From positions 744,001 to 808,000 of the forward strand of contig NZ_AP019860.1 in the NCBI RefSeq assembly GCF_009002475.1: 64,000 nucleotides of DNA, written 5' to 3'. Under the pieces are notes generated by a model. The model made no database searches. It was given only the letters and a program-made list of their open reading frames with translations, and was not told where the DNA came from. The stretch is from Candidatus Uabimicrobium amorphum (GTDB taxonomy: Bacteria; Planctomycetota; Uabimicrobiia; Uabimicrobiales; Uabimicrobiaceae). Numbering within the stretch: the stretch's first letter is position 1; every line of letters starts with the position of its first letter. The translations under genes and the position numbers were made by a program. Below, piece by piece: positions 25,768 through 35,074 of this stretch.

Positions 25768-28700
25768 ATGGATGATTACCAAACAAAAGAATTACCATCG
25801 GATAATACATGGCACGGCTATCAAATTATTAAAGAAATTGGTCGTGGTGGAATGGGTTGTGTCTACAAAGCATTCCAGACGGAACTTAAACGTACGGTAG
25901 CGCTAAAAATTACCTTAACGGCGTCTTCTCAAACAAGTAATCGTCGCTTTGTGCGCGAAATGAAAATTGCGGCGCAGTTGGATCATCCTAATATTTGCAA
26001 AATTTACGATGCGGGAATCATTGACGATAAAAAATATATGGTGATGGATTACATTGAAGGACTTTCTCTCAAAGAATATCTGAAACAGCACGATTTATCT
26101 GTGGAGGAAAAAATTCGTCTGATGATGAAAATTTGTGCAGCTCTTAGTTATGCCCATCAGCGAAAAATAGTTCATCGCGACTTAAAACCCGAAAATATCA
26201 TGATGGATAAAAACAATGAGCCGATTGTGATTGATTTTGGTTTGGCAAGACGTGTCGACTCCTCAGAGTTTGATCTAACGAAAACAGGAGATGTTGTAGG
26301 AACGCCTTACTATATGGCTCCTGAGCAGATTGCTGGCTTGCGAAAAAATATTACGCATCAAGTGGATATTTACGCGATGGGTGTGATTCTTTACGAAGTT
26401 CTGACGGGAAAGCGCATGATGGAAGGGGCCAATGTTTTTGAGGTGATGTGCCGTATCCACGATAGAAATTATGTTCCGCTGCGTGTACAAAACCCCGAAT
26501 TAAGTAGAGATTTACAAACTATTTGGGAGAAAGCAACGTATCCCGAGCGCAAGTATCGCTACGCAAATATCGACTTGCTTAGTTTAGATTTGCAGGCATT
26601 TCTCAACAACAAGCGTGTCAAAAAAAGTCCTCACAAACAAATGCGAATGCTTAGTTATGGTTTGGCGATTTTGTGCATAACCATGATAACATTTTTATTT
26701 ATGCCGCGAAATGATCGTTTACTTGTAAATATTAAATTGAGTCGTGCGGCAAAAGAGCGTTTGCAAGAGCGTTTGCGTTACTTTGAGGCGATTCTTACAC
26801 ATATCGACAAACGCGAATTTGATGTGGCCGAGCACAAATACAAAGCCAGAAGGTTGAGTCCGTCACAGTATATTACATTGGTGAAAGAACTTTACGAAAA
26901 AAACGAATATGACAGGGCTTTTGCTCTATTGTCTGAGGTGGAAGATCGTGTTGTCGCAAAGTACTACAAAGCAATTATCCTATACCATAAACAACAGTAT
27001 AAATTGGCAGAAAAAATCTTACGTAAATTACCCGGATATGCGAATAAAAACTATTACCTTGGGTTATGCCTATATCATATCGCCCGCAAATACAATAAGT
27101 TTGACTTGTTCGGCGAAGTTCTTACCTTACTTGAGAAGAAAAAATATCAGGACGATATCAACGTGTTGGTCGCGCTTGCGGCAATACATCGTTATCGTAA
27201 ATCACAAGTAGCGAAAGAATATTTTCAAAAATGTGTGGCGAAAGAACCATTCGCTGCCAAACATTCTGTGCCATTAGCTAGAATATACATTCAGGAGAAT
27301 AGACACTATGACGCTTTCGTGCTTATTCGTAAAATTCTAGATAGCGATAACACCCTAAATGCATACGAGGTATTGCACGAGATTCCGTACTACGAACCGA
27401 CGTTAAATAGGTTTTGTTACCAGACGGTAGTGAATGGCTTTTTTCGCGATATCCAATTACACACTCCACATTTATTTTTGCAACAGTGCGTGGCTGTTCA
27501 ACAAGGTTATCGCGAAAGGTATACTTCGTGGTTGCGGTTGCAAGTTCCACAACAAAGCTCTTTGGCAACGATTTTTGATAAATTACCAAATGCCTCACTT
27601 GAAGTACAAAAATTGTTGAAAAAAGCGATGATGAATTTGCGTTACAGTCGAAATTTCCACCAACAAATCGAAAACTTCATTGCACAAGACATTACGCCAC
27701 AAATAGAAAATTTTTTGCGTGAAGTGCAAAAACAAGCGCGACGCGAAAAAGATAAAGAAATCATGGCAATGATTTTATATCGATTGGCGCGTATTGAACA
27801 AAACAGGGCATGGTCTCAAAGTGAATGGCGGCACAGTGATATGGATACACTTTTCCACTACGTATTATCCAATGGTACGAGTGTATTTGAAAAATATTTA
27901 TTGGTAAAAGGAATATTACATTTCTATGGTGTAGCACCTCTGATAAAAATACTACATGATGACGGAAAAGATGCCATATTACGTACAATTGTTGCCGCCA
28001 CATTTCGCGAGTATCACTTAGCCGCCAAGATTGATGTATTTTTTCAACTTCCGCAAATGCAGGAACGAATTTCCTCTGCTAGAGAGCAAGAATTTTTTAA
28101 GATTTTAATCGCACGCTCTATGTATGTAACTCATGCTTACAAACATTTAGATACCTTTTATCGTAAAATTAACTACAAAGAAAGACGCACGGAAGTTTCG
28201 CGTAAGGAAAGAGATCTCTTATTGTATCTAATGACAGACTCTTCGTTGAAGGTGCGTGTGATCGCAGCAGGGAGCTTGCATGGGCTTATGGATGAAAGGC
28301 AAGATGCAAAGACAGTTAAAATGAGCCGTGATGTTTTGACAAGATGGGGAATGCGTGCGACGCAAAATGTTGTGCGCGCATACTCTCATTTTATATTTTG
28401 GCAGAAAAAACAAGTTATACAGCCAGAGTATTTACCACTATATCGCGCAGGCTTACAGGACCCAAGTATGGAGGTGAAAAAAACAGTTCTTGGTTTTCAC
28501 TTAAAGGTAGGGAGTTACATTCCAAAAATTTCCAAAGAACTAGAGAAATGTTTAACTTTATCACCCGAAATTAGAAGATTGGCGCTTTTTGCTCTGGTTA
28601 TGAATAAAAGGAGTAAAAAACTAATTTTCGAAGAAAAATTTTATCCAAGTATCGCCAAAGACTTCCTACCGGTAGAGCACAGTATGGTATTTTTAACTAC

Positions 28701-29892
28701 GTTGTACCGCATTATGGATGACTTTAAAAGTACAAACAAAATTGACTTTTCCACAATAAAAAAGCTCATTGATTTTATGAATTACACAAAAACATATATC
28801 CATTCCTTGCCTCCCAGCTCACAGTGTATGATTAGTTATATTTTAACGATGTTCAATGTACACACTGACCATGCGTATTTAGATAAAATTAACGATCCGT
28901 TTTTGTTGTCGTATCTGTTATTTCAACTACAACAGGAAGCTATTTTCTCAAATCAGATGCCAAAGGGTTTTGTAAAGAGTCCAACGTTGAAGGAACGAAA
29001 AGATATTGCCAAAGAATACCTGAAATATCCCCATGCAAAAGTGAAGCAATTTGCCACAACCAGCTACATTTCATTGGGTGACGAAAACGTGGGGAAAAAC
29101 TATGTAAGGATCGCGAAAAAGTGGCCAAAATTAAAACGTTTTGTCGCTTTGGGAATTCGGGGTTTTACCGAGAGACGTTGGTTGAAAAAAGTTAAGGTAG
29201 GCCCTACAGTTGCGATGTGGTCAAGTGCCGAAACTCTCTATGTCAAATCTTTGCGTCAAACGCATCAATTTTTAAATAGCGCAAAAAATAGCCATGAAAA
29301 AAATAAGGCGATGAGATGGTTCGATTTAATGTGTTCGCTGGACCCTAAAGGGGATAAGTATTTTTTTGAAAGAGCATATTTCTTTAACCAAAAAGATGCA
29401 CTTGCTGATGTGAATAAGGCGATGGAAATAAACCAGGACTACCGCGCGGGGTACCTAAAGTTGTATTACTCTTTAGAGGGGTTGACAATTGCCATTCGTC
29501 GTCGGGAAAATACCGATTTGTATTTGCAAAAACTACGCAAGCAATCCTTGCACCCTTCGTTATTTTCTGAGGTGGCAAATGCATATGTCATTGTTGGGAA
29601 GTTGGAGGAAGCGCTTAGTGTGTACGAACGAAATTTTTTCGCTACTCAGGGGAATTTTGAATTGTTTTCGGAAATTTTCACCAGAGATTTGCAGATGGTA
29701 AATATTTACTTAAAGCAAAAGGATCGGAAAACTGCTACAGTGATGTTGGAGTATTTGTATCAAATTTTCCGTCGTGGAAATTACACCACTAACAAGCGTC
29801 AAAAGTTTTTTGTAAAAATGGTAAAAGAAAAATTACCCAATTTCGTACCGTTTATAGATAACTGGTCGCAGGAGCGCGAAGTTTTAGAATAG
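25768..29892 (+). CDS. Ser/Thr protein kinase with TPR and HEAT-like repeats (paralogue of 9776-13696)
   Basis: The kinase domain at about 18-285 has all motifs: IGRGGMGCVYKA, VALKIT, KIVHRDLKPEN, VIDFGLAR and GTPYYMAPEQ. A membrane helix at about 291-312 is followed by TPR-type repeats (about 360-520), a long helical middle, HEAT-like repeats (about 795-1145) and a few final TPR-like units. Order, spacing and length match the kinase at 9776, so both descend from one gene. The long part probably lies in the periplasm and senses or docks a partner; its ligand is unknown. The ATG at 25768 has only a weak upstream purine stretch (GGGAAAAAATT). It ends the gene run that begins at 24210. Confidence 0.9.
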   Translation: MDDYQTKELPSDNTWHGYQIIKEIGRGGMGCVYKAFQTELKRTVALKITLTASSQTSNRRFVREMKIAAQLDHPNICKIYDAGIIDDKKYMVMDYIEGLSLKEYLKQHDLSVEEKIRLMMKICAALSYAHQRKIVHRDLKPENIMMDKNNEPIVIDFGLARRVDSSEFDLTKTGDVVGTPYYMAPEQIAGLRKNITHQVDIYAMGVILYEVLTGKRMMEGANVFEVMCRIHDRNYVPLRVQNPELSRDLQTIWEKATYPERKYRYANIDLLSLDLQAFLNNKRVKKSPHKQMRMLSYGLAILCITMITFLFMPRNDRLLVNIKLSRAAKERLQERLRYFEAILTHIDKREFDVAEHKYKARRLSPSQYITLVKELYEKNEYDRAFALLSEVEDRVVAKYYKAIILYHKQQYKLAEKILRKLPGYANKNYYLGLCLYHIARKYNKFDLFGEVLTLLEKKKYQDDINVLVALAAIHRYRKSQVAKEYFQKCVAKEPFAAKHSVPLARIYIQENRHYDAFVLIRKILDSDNTLNAYEVLHEIPYYEPTLNRFCYQTVVNGFFRDIQLHTPHLFLQQCVAVQQGYRERYTSWLRLQVPQQSSLATIFDKLPNASLEVQKLLKKAMMNLRYSRNFHQQIENFIAQDITPQIENFLREVQKQARREKDKEIMAMILYRLARIEQNRAWSQSEWRHSDMDTLFHYVLSNGTSVFEKYLLVKGILHFYGVAPLIKILHDDGKDAILRTIVAATFREYHLAAKIDVFFQLPQMQERISSAREQEFFKILIARSMYVTHAYKHLDTFYRKINYKERRTEVSRKERDLLLYLMTDSSLKVRVIAAGSLHGLMDERQDAKTVKMSRDVLTRWGMRATQNVVRAYSHFIFWQKKQVIQPEYLPLYRAGLQDPSMEVKKTVLGFHLKVGSYIPKISKELEKCLTLSPEIRRLALFALVMNKRSKKLIFEEKFYPSIAKDFLPVEHSMVFLTTLYRIMDDFKSTNKIDFSTIKKLIDFMNYTKTYIHSLPPSSQCMISYILTMFNVHTDHAYLDKINDPFLLSYLLFQLQQEAIFSNQMPKGFVKSPTLKERKDIAKEYLKYPHAKVKQFATTSYISLGDENVGKNYVRIAKKWPKLKRFVALGIRGFTERRWLKKVKVGPTVAMWSSAETLYVKSLRQTHQFLNSAKNSHEKNKAMRWFDLMCSLDPKGDKYFFERAYFFNQKDALADVNKAMEINQDYRAGYLKLYYSLEGLTIAIRRRENTDLYLQKLRKQSLHPSLFSEVANAYVIVGKLEEALSVYERNFFATQGNFELFSEIFTRDLQMVNIYLKQKDRKTATVMLEYLYQIFRRGNYTTNKRQKFFVKMVKEKLPNFVPFIDNWSQEREVLE

Positions 29893-29911
29893 TTCTTTGT
29901 AAAAACAGCTA

Positions 29912-29945
29912 TAAAAAAGTTTGGCACCTATTCAAGGTGCCAAAC
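29912..29945 (-). terminator. Intrinsic terminator for the cystatin/papain operon
   Basis: Read on the minus strand, an 11-bp perfect stem, GTTTGGCACCT/AGGTGCCAAAC, with a 5-nt loop is followed by a run of six T. It lies about 60 bp after the stop of the minus-strand gene ending at 30004. On the plus strand no T run follows, so it is oriented for the minus strand. Confidence 0.85.
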
Positions 29946-30003
29946 GGGATATCGTGTGAATTAGTTACTAATATCTTGTATGTGAATCTTTACAAAGAAA
30001 CAT

Positions 30004-30957
30004 TTAGTTGCTTTCGATTTTGTATTGTATCTTTTTGCCTTTGGGATCGACAGAGAACAGACAACGTTGTTTTTTTCCTATGAAAACGACATGTGCCTTT
30101 TCATGAGTCCTCGTTGGGCTGTAACTCCCGTCTTCTAACTTACCACCTACCAACAATACATTGCCTTTTTCGTCAAAGCTATATACAACTAAGATTTCTT
30201 CAGGTTTTATTTTTGTGATATGTGAAACAATGTACATCACCTTGCTTGTGTTTACCTTACATGTGTTTTTTGAGCATGCAATTTCGATATACTGCATTTT
30301 TCCAGAAGACATCGCTGTTTCACGTGCTTTTATACATGAATTCTTCATTATTTTTCCCAATGAATCCATGTCGGAAACATGACCTTCTATTTTGGTGATT
30401 GATACATCACCATTGAGCTTTTTGTAAGCATATACTTTGTACGGCAGTTTTAAGCTATGGTAACTCAACTGCATTTCCATACAGTAAACTGTCCCGGCAA
30501 CAATTTGTTTGCCAATCGCATGTGTACTTTCCACAAAATAGCCATGTTTTTCTAGTTTCGAAGTCACTGTGGCAATAATATTTTTTGCCTCAGATGAATC
30601 TTTACTGAGTGCTTCATAGCCACCTAAGACAGACTTGTCTATGGAAATTATTTTTACAATAGACGTTTTGCCATCAAGGGTTTTGTGGGCATACAGCTTT
30701 ACGATTACTTTTTCTTTATTGTGGCGAAACTGCAATGCGAAGTAATAGTTGGTACCCGCTACGATTTGGTATCCTGCCTTTTGTGCTTTTACAAAAACAT
30801 AACCCTCGTGTGTTTTGCAAAATAAATCGCAAACTGTGGGAATCACATCGGCAACATACGCATCGTTTACCGCTACCTGGGTATAGCCGCCTAGAATATC
30901 TTTCTCATCGGCGGCAATGCAAGATAGGCACAACACAAAAATACAAAACTTTTTCAT
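30004..30957 (-). CDS. Exported double-cystatin-domain protein (probable cysteine protease inhibitor)
   Basis: A signal peptide (residues 1-16, ending SCIAA) precedes two cystatin-like domains, about 21-110 and 111-205. Each has the hallmarks of the family: a Gly-Gly pair near the domain start (ILGGYT, VLGGYE), a helix, and the QxVxG loop, here QIVAG twice (QIVAGTNYYFAL and QIVAGTVYCMEM). Cystatins block papain-type proteases by inserting these elements into the active-site cleft. The last 110 residues contain several cysteines and a beta-rich pattern that I do not recognise. The gene starts 10 bp after the stop of a secreted papain-family protease, so it most likely encodes the inhibitor of that enzyme; direct inhibition is inference from motif and context. 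Confidence 0.82.
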   Translation of the reverse strand: MKKFCIFVLCLSCIAADEKDILGGYTQVAVNDAYVADVIPTVCDLFCKTHEGYVFVKAQKAGYQIVAGTNYYFALQFRHNKEKVIVKLYAHKTLDGKTSIVKIISIDKSVLGGYEALSKDSSEAKNIIATVTSKLEKHGYFVESTHAIGKQIVAGTVYCMEMQLSYHSLKLPYKVYAYKKLNGDVSITKIEGHVSDMDSLGKIMKNSCIKARETAMSSGKMQYIEIACSKNTCKVNTSKVMYIVSHITKIKPEEILVVYSFDEKGNVLLVGGKLEDGSYSPTRTHEKAHVVFIGKKQRCLFSVDPKGKKIQYKIESN

Positions 30958-30967
30958 TGCATACTCC

Positions 30968-32419
30968 TTATTTGCGGAAGTATGTCATGGATGGGTTTGG
31001 ACGACCAACAAAGCACATGTGGGTAAATCCATATTTCTTTATCTTTGCATATGCTTCGTATGCTTCGTTTTTCTTTTTCCCAAAACTCATCAACCACGAC
31101 CGACCATCAACAATTTTCCAGTCACCTTTTATGAACTGTACGCGTATTGTTCTTGGGTTAAATCGAATCGCGTCTTCTCCAGGGAAAGCTCCTACAGGAG
31201 ACTTACCATTCACTAGATAATATTCCATGGATGGATTTGGTCTTCCGACAAAGCACATTTTATTTAAACGATAACGTTTCATGATCGCCAAAGCTTTTAC
31301 CGCTTCTGCACGATTTGAACCAAAGTCTTTTAACCATGACCGACCATCAACGATTTTCCAACGTCTCTTAATATTCACAACTTTTATTCTCGCGGGATTG
31401 AATGGAATACAATCTTCTTTTCGTGGTGTAGGCATTTTTTTAGAGAGTACCCATGCCGCCGCATAACCTATGCGCGAACAATTGTAGGAAATGTACATGT
31501 ACCCTTTTTCTCTACCATAACCAGCCGTAGAGCCCCAGCCACTTCCCCAAGAATTTTTAATGATCCACGCGCGTTTGGTGTCATCCCAACCGATCAGTGT
31601 TACACCGTGGTTAACACTTTTGTTCACATTGTGATTGAATACACCACCAGTGTAAGCTTGAAAAGCTGGTGAAACGTGAACAGCTACCGCTAAAGGACCA
31701 TAGCGAAGAAGCGCTCTTTTGATATCGGTAACATTTGGGTTCATCCCCTTTACATATCCCCAGGCAATGGCCTTGTAGTATTTAGGGATAGAGTTATTAC
31801 ATGGTTTGTCGTTTGCTGTGTAAGGATATCTGGCTTCTGAAGCAACGCCTTTGTTGATCAAGAAGTCAAAAGCCCACCAACCACCACGACATGTTCCCTT
31901 ACCACTACAATTTAAAACACACTGTTCCGAAGCATCAATGGAGCGCGAATTTCTAAGTCGATCGTTGCCTTCAAAAGCTCCAATAGTAGCAAAAGCCCAG
32001 CAACTACCACATGCTCTTTGATTGCGCACGGGAGAAACCTTACCTCTTGTGCGCCAATCCCAACGGCGTAAAACAAAAAAACTGTTAAGTTTTTTGATGG
32101 CATCCGGAGTTTGCTTCGGTAGAAGTTGGATCGCCTTCGTTGATTTCGCGTTTTGTAACTGTATAGATTGTCCTAAATTACCAGGCGCTTTTAATCCAGC
32201 CAATTGTGTAAGTGAACGGTCCATTGCTGTGGTATAACCAACATTAAAAGACCACTTTTGAGAAATTTTTTGCGAGCGCAAAGTTTGTATTTTTTGTTTC
32301 AACACAACACTCATTTTATTTTCACGTTGTAGGTAAAATTTATCTATTTTTTGTACCTGTTGCGCAAAAACGATTTGTGCTAGCAAAAAAGATGCTAATA
32401 AATATATAGTTTTTTTCAT
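30968..32419 (-). CDS. Secreted papain-family (C1A) cysteine protease with two C-terminal repeats
   Basis: The signal peptide is residues 1-19 (SFLLAQIVFA). A propeptide-like region of about 95 residues is followed by the mature domain starting near WDWRTRGKVSPVRNQ. The catalytic set is complete: oxyanion glutamine in VRNQRACGSCWAF, Cys140, His271 in VNHGVTLIGW and Asn289 in IIKNSWGSGWG. After residue 330 come two copies of a roughly 65-residue module with the phrases WKIVDGRSWL and CFVGRPNPSM, perhaps for binding a surface or substrate. The enzyme presumably cuts proteins outside the cytoplasm. It is the first gene of a two-gene operon with the cystatin-like protein, which could shield the cell from it. 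Papain-like proteases with their own inhibitor are rare in bacteria. Confidence 0.92.
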   Translation of the reverse strand: MKKTIYLLASFLLAQIVFAQQVQKIDKFYLQRENKMSVVLKQKIQTLRSQKISQKWSFNVGYTTAMDRSLTQLAGLKAPGNLGQSIQLQNAKSTKAIQLLPKQTPDAIKKLNSFFVLRRWDWRTRGKVSPVRNQRACGSCWAFATIGAFEGNDRLRNSRSIDASEQCVLNCSGKGTCRGGWWAFDFLINKGVASEARYPYTANDKPCNNSIPKYYKAIAWGYVKGMNPNVTDIKRALLRYGPLAVAVHVSPAFQAYTGGVFNHNVNKSVNHGVTLIGWDDTKRAWIIKNSWGSGWGSTAGYGREKGYMYISYNCSRIGYAAAWVLSKKMPTPRKEDCIPFNPARIKVVNIKRRWKIVDGRSWLKDFGSNRAEAVKALAIMKRYRLNKMCFVGRPNPSMEYYLVNGKSPVGAFPGEDAIRFNPRTIRVQFIKGDWKIVDGRSWLMSFGKKKNEAYEAYAKIKKYGFTHMCFVGRPNPSMTYFRK

Positions 32420-32714
32420 CGATCAGCACTCCTGAATAATTTTAGATTAACAGTGTTGTTAACATATTTAATCATTTCTTGTATTTAGGAAGCACGTTGT
32501 TAACTTTACAGATCAAAACTCGTTAACAACAACATTCAGTTGTCATTGAGCAATATCTGTGCCGTTTGTTTTGTTTTGTATAATATATTTTACAGAATTG
32601 GCAGGGGAAAAGGGGGCACACGACAGCAACCCTTTTAATTATAAAAATCTAAAGTAGATGTATTTAAGAAATTGCAAGAGAGGTATTTTTTTACGGTAAA
32701 TATACGGTTTTATA

Positions 32715-32742
32715 TTGAGTTATTTTCATTATAAGATATAAT
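32715..32742 (+). promoter_or_regulatory. Candidate sigma-70-type promoter of tnpA
   Basis: TTGAGT (32715-32720) and TATAAT (32737-32742) are separated by 16 nt and lie 40 nt before the tnpA start. The sequence is AT-rich, so chance matches are possible. Confidence 0.4.
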
Positions 32743-32781
32743 AACAAAAATATATAAAAACCCATGTCAGGAGAAAAAATA

Positions 32782-33438
32782 ATGGCATGGATTAGTATCG
32801 GTAAAGTTGCTGCTCTTTTTGGTGTTACAACACAAGCGATCAGGTTGTGGACATATGAAGGAAAGCTATCAGCAAGAAGAACGTTAGGTGGTCACAGAAG
32901 ATATAACCTGGAAGAAATAGAAAAAATACTAGGAATAGAAAGCAAAAACAAGAAAACAGTGTTGTACTCAAGAGTAAGCGCTCACGACCAGAAAGAAGAT
33001 TTGCTAAGACAGAAGAAAGAGTTACGGGATTACATCGAAAAACAAGAACATTGCAACGTAGTGGAAATATCAGAAATAGGTTCAGTGTTGAACTATGCAA
33101 AACGTGGATTGAAAAAGTTACTGAATCTAATACTAAGTGGTGGCGTAAGGCGAATAGTAGTCTCATACAAAGATAGGCTGATGCGCTTTGCAACGCAAAT
33201 ACTGGAACAGGTATGTGCAGCAAAAAATGTCGAAATAGTGATCCTTAACGAAAGACCACAAAAAAAGTTTGAAGAGGCAGTAGTTGAAGATGTTTTATGT
33301 GTGCTAACCGTTTACTGTGCAAAGATCTATGGAAGACGATCGCATGAGCGAAGAAAAAAAAGACAAAATAAAAAATGGTCAGGTACTGGCATATCCCATA
33401 GTGATAGAAGAAAAGAAAGTAGCAGAAAAACTACGTGA
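32782..33438 (+). CDS. tnpA: IS607-family serine recombinase/transposase TnpA
   Basis: The 218-residue protein has an N-terminal MerR-like helix-turn-helix (ISIGKVAALFGVTTQAIRLW, with the typical GGHRRY) and a serine-recombinase domain. The catalytic serine is about residue 66 in LYSRVSAHDQ, and RIVVSYKDRLMRF is the conserved arginine-bearing motif. This enzyme cuts and rejoins the element through a covalent serine-DNA link. The ATG at 32782 is preferred over one six codons upstream because AGGAG lies 8 nt before it. The end overlaps tnpB by about 95 bp in another frame, as is common in this family. All key residues are present, so the gene looks intact. Confidence 0.92.
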   Translation: MAWISIGKVAALFGVTTQAIRLWTYEGKLSARRTLGGHRRYNLEEIEKILGIESKNKKTVLYSRVSAHDQKEDLLRQKKELRDYIEKQEHCNVVEISEIGSVLNYAKRGLKKLLNLILSGGVRRIVVSYKDRLMRFATQILEQVCAAKNVEIVILNERPQKKFEEAVVEDVLCVLTVYCAKIYGRRSHERRKKRQNKKWSGTGISHSDRRKESSRKTT

Positions 33439-34978
33439 AACATTGGAATATGTGCAGCAAAAAAGCAACGAGTACCTGGAGTTTGCTCATGAAAACAGAT
33501 TGTATAATGTGTTTGATAAAAACAAAAGTAAGTACTCTTACAAAGTACTTGAACCAATATTTGTAAAGCTGTACAGGCAAAGTAAACTACCAAGTAGAAT
33601 AAATCGTGGGGTGCTAGAGATTGTCGGACGTACGATGCGCCAGGTGAGAGATCGCAAGCGAGTATTTGACTTGCTGATGAAAAAAACACAAGACCCAAAG
33701 AAGTGGACAAGCAAACTCCTGGTAAAAGATGGTATCTACATAAAAATAGATTACATAAAAAACATCAAAGAGCAGGTGATCAACTACAAACGCAAAAACA
33801 ACAACGAGCTACCACAAGATTTCTATGCCCTACAAAAGCCACCAAAAGTAAAAAAGAAGATACTCACATATGCCCCAGATGATGGTCAGGCAATCAAAAT
33901 AGAAAAGAAAAACAACAAAGTAGTTGTTAGTTTTAAAGTGATTGACAGAAAAAATGGAGCAATCAAGTGGTATTGGCTCAAAACAAACATCAAACTTCCG
34001 TTATTTTTAGAAGACAAACATATCACTTCTCCAGATATTCGTTTTGAATGTGTTAGAGGTAATTACTTACCTGTACTTGATTTCAAGGTAACAATAGAGA
34101 AGCCTCAAAAAATAGAAAGTGGTAACTTCATCACTTTTGACTGGGGAGTTCGCAAGCTCACCACTTTGTGTGTGTTTAACGAAAAAGGACAACAACTTTC
34201 TCAACCACATTTTGTCAATTTCTCAAGAGTGCAGGATAAGTTGCAGCGTATCTACAAAGATATTGACCACTGGAAAAGTAAACGCGACAAACTCGCCCAT
34301 AAAGATTCTTTGTTCAAAAAGTGTAACAGAGAAATTGCTAAAAGATGGAGCAAAATAACAACTCTTAATAAGGAAATTGCTCACACCACTGCAAACATCA
34401 TTGTTTTCTTTGCTCAACACTTCAACTGTTCGAAAATCTACTGCGAAAATCTCAAATCACTTAAGTCACAAAAGAAATCAAAAGATAAAAATCGCGAAAT
34501 CAACACCACTGTTCGTCAGAAAATCATGAGTCTAGTCGACTACAAGGCTCGTTTGTGTGGGATCACTCTGGCAAAGCCTGTTCACCCGGCAGGTACCAGT
34601 TCTCTTTGCCCTCGATGCTCTCACAAAGGACAACACATTAAAGCCTCTGACAATAAACAAAAAATACACAAAACTTTTTCGTGGTTTCACTGTGCAAAAT
34701 GCAAATTTTCTGCAGATCGCGATTATGTTGCCTGCATCAATATTGCTCGCAAAGTTCTCTTCAAAAAGAATCTCAAAAAATGTACAAAAACAGTCGTCTA
34801 TAAGAAGACTCGTTTGCCTGATTCACTGTTTCGTCAGGACGCTGGTGCTAAAACCCATTGCACCAGTCACATTCATTACTTGAAGGGCTGGATACACTCT
34901 GTATCTTTATCTTCCATAGTCGTACAAAAGAGTTTTAATTCTTTTAAAGGTACTATCTTTGGAATCCTTCGTGTATGA
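33344..34978 (+). CDS. tnpB: TnpB, RNA-guided nuclease of the IS607 element
   Basis: From the ATG at 33344 (GGAAG 8 nt upstream; GTG at 33317 and ATG at 33329 are alternatives) the protein has 544 residues. The RuvC-like nuclease motifs are complete: the first aspartate in FDWGVRKLTTL (about 265), the glutamate in CENLKSLKS (about 368) and the last aspartate in ADRDYVACINIA (about 457). A zinc ribbon (CPRC near 422 and CAKC near 450) lies between them. TnpB proteins cut DNA under the guidance of a right-end RNA and help the element persist. At 544 residues it is longer than the usual 370-450, with extra sequence at both ends. It appears intact and overlaps tnpA. Confidence 0.92.
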   Translation: MSEEKKDKIKNGQVLAYPIVIEEKKVAEKLRETLEYVQQKSNEYLEFAHENRLYNVFDKNKSKYSYKVLEPIFVKLYRQSKLPSRINRGVLEIVGRTMRQVRDRKRVFDLLMKKTQDPKKWTSKLLVKDGIYIKIDYIKNIKEQVINYKRKNNNELPQDFYALQKPPKVKKKILTYAPDDGQAIKIEKKNNKVVVSFKVIDRKNGAIKWYWLKTNIKLPLFLEDKHITSPDIRFECVRGNYLPVLDFKVTIEKPQKIESGNFITFDWGVRKLTTLCVFNEKGQQLSQPHFVNFSRVQDKLQRIYKDIDHWKSKRDKLAHKDSLFKKCNREIAKRWSKITTLNKEIAHTTANIIVFFAQHFNCSKIYCENLKSLKSQKKSKDKNREINTTVRQKIMSLVDYKARLCGITLAKPVHPAGTSSLCPRCSHKGQHIKASDNKQKIHKTFSWFHCAKCKFSADRDYVACINIARKVLFKKNLKKCTKTVVYKKTRLPDSLFRQDAGAKTHCTSHIHYLKGWIHSVSLSSIVVQKSFNSFKGTIFGILRV

Positions 34979-35074
34979 GTGTTATACACTACTTTAGATT
35001 TTTTAGTCTAAATAGAAACGGTGTGAATTAGAAAGTCTAAGAGGGAAGGTATTTATACCAGGCTCTAATACCTT
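34979..35074 (+). ncRNA. Candidate right-end guide (omega) RNA region of the TnpB element
   Basis: TnpB guide RNAs are normally made from the 3' end of tnpB and the element right end. Here two hairpins follow the stop codon: one within CTACTTTAGATTTTTTAGTC, and AAGGTAT/ATACCTT at 35046-35074, whose right side overlaps the end of the LRR gene. The position fits, but boundaries and expression cannot be judged from sequence alone. Confidence 0.3.

Larger units (their letters stand above)
32640..35060 (+). mobile_element. IS607-family insertion sequence (approximate ends)
   Basis: The element carries a MerR-like/serine-recombinase TnpA and an overlapping TnpB, the standard IS607 layout. A 15-bp sequence, AAAAATCTAAAGTAG, at 32643-32657 recurs inverted at 34989-35003, just outside the genes; such subterminal inverted sites could bind the recombinase. 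IS607 elements usually lack true terminal inverted repeats and target duplications, so the exact ends cannot be set here. The right end must fall before or near the LRR stop at 35065. The flank 32420-32639 is AT-rich and shows nothing else. Confidence 0.85.
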
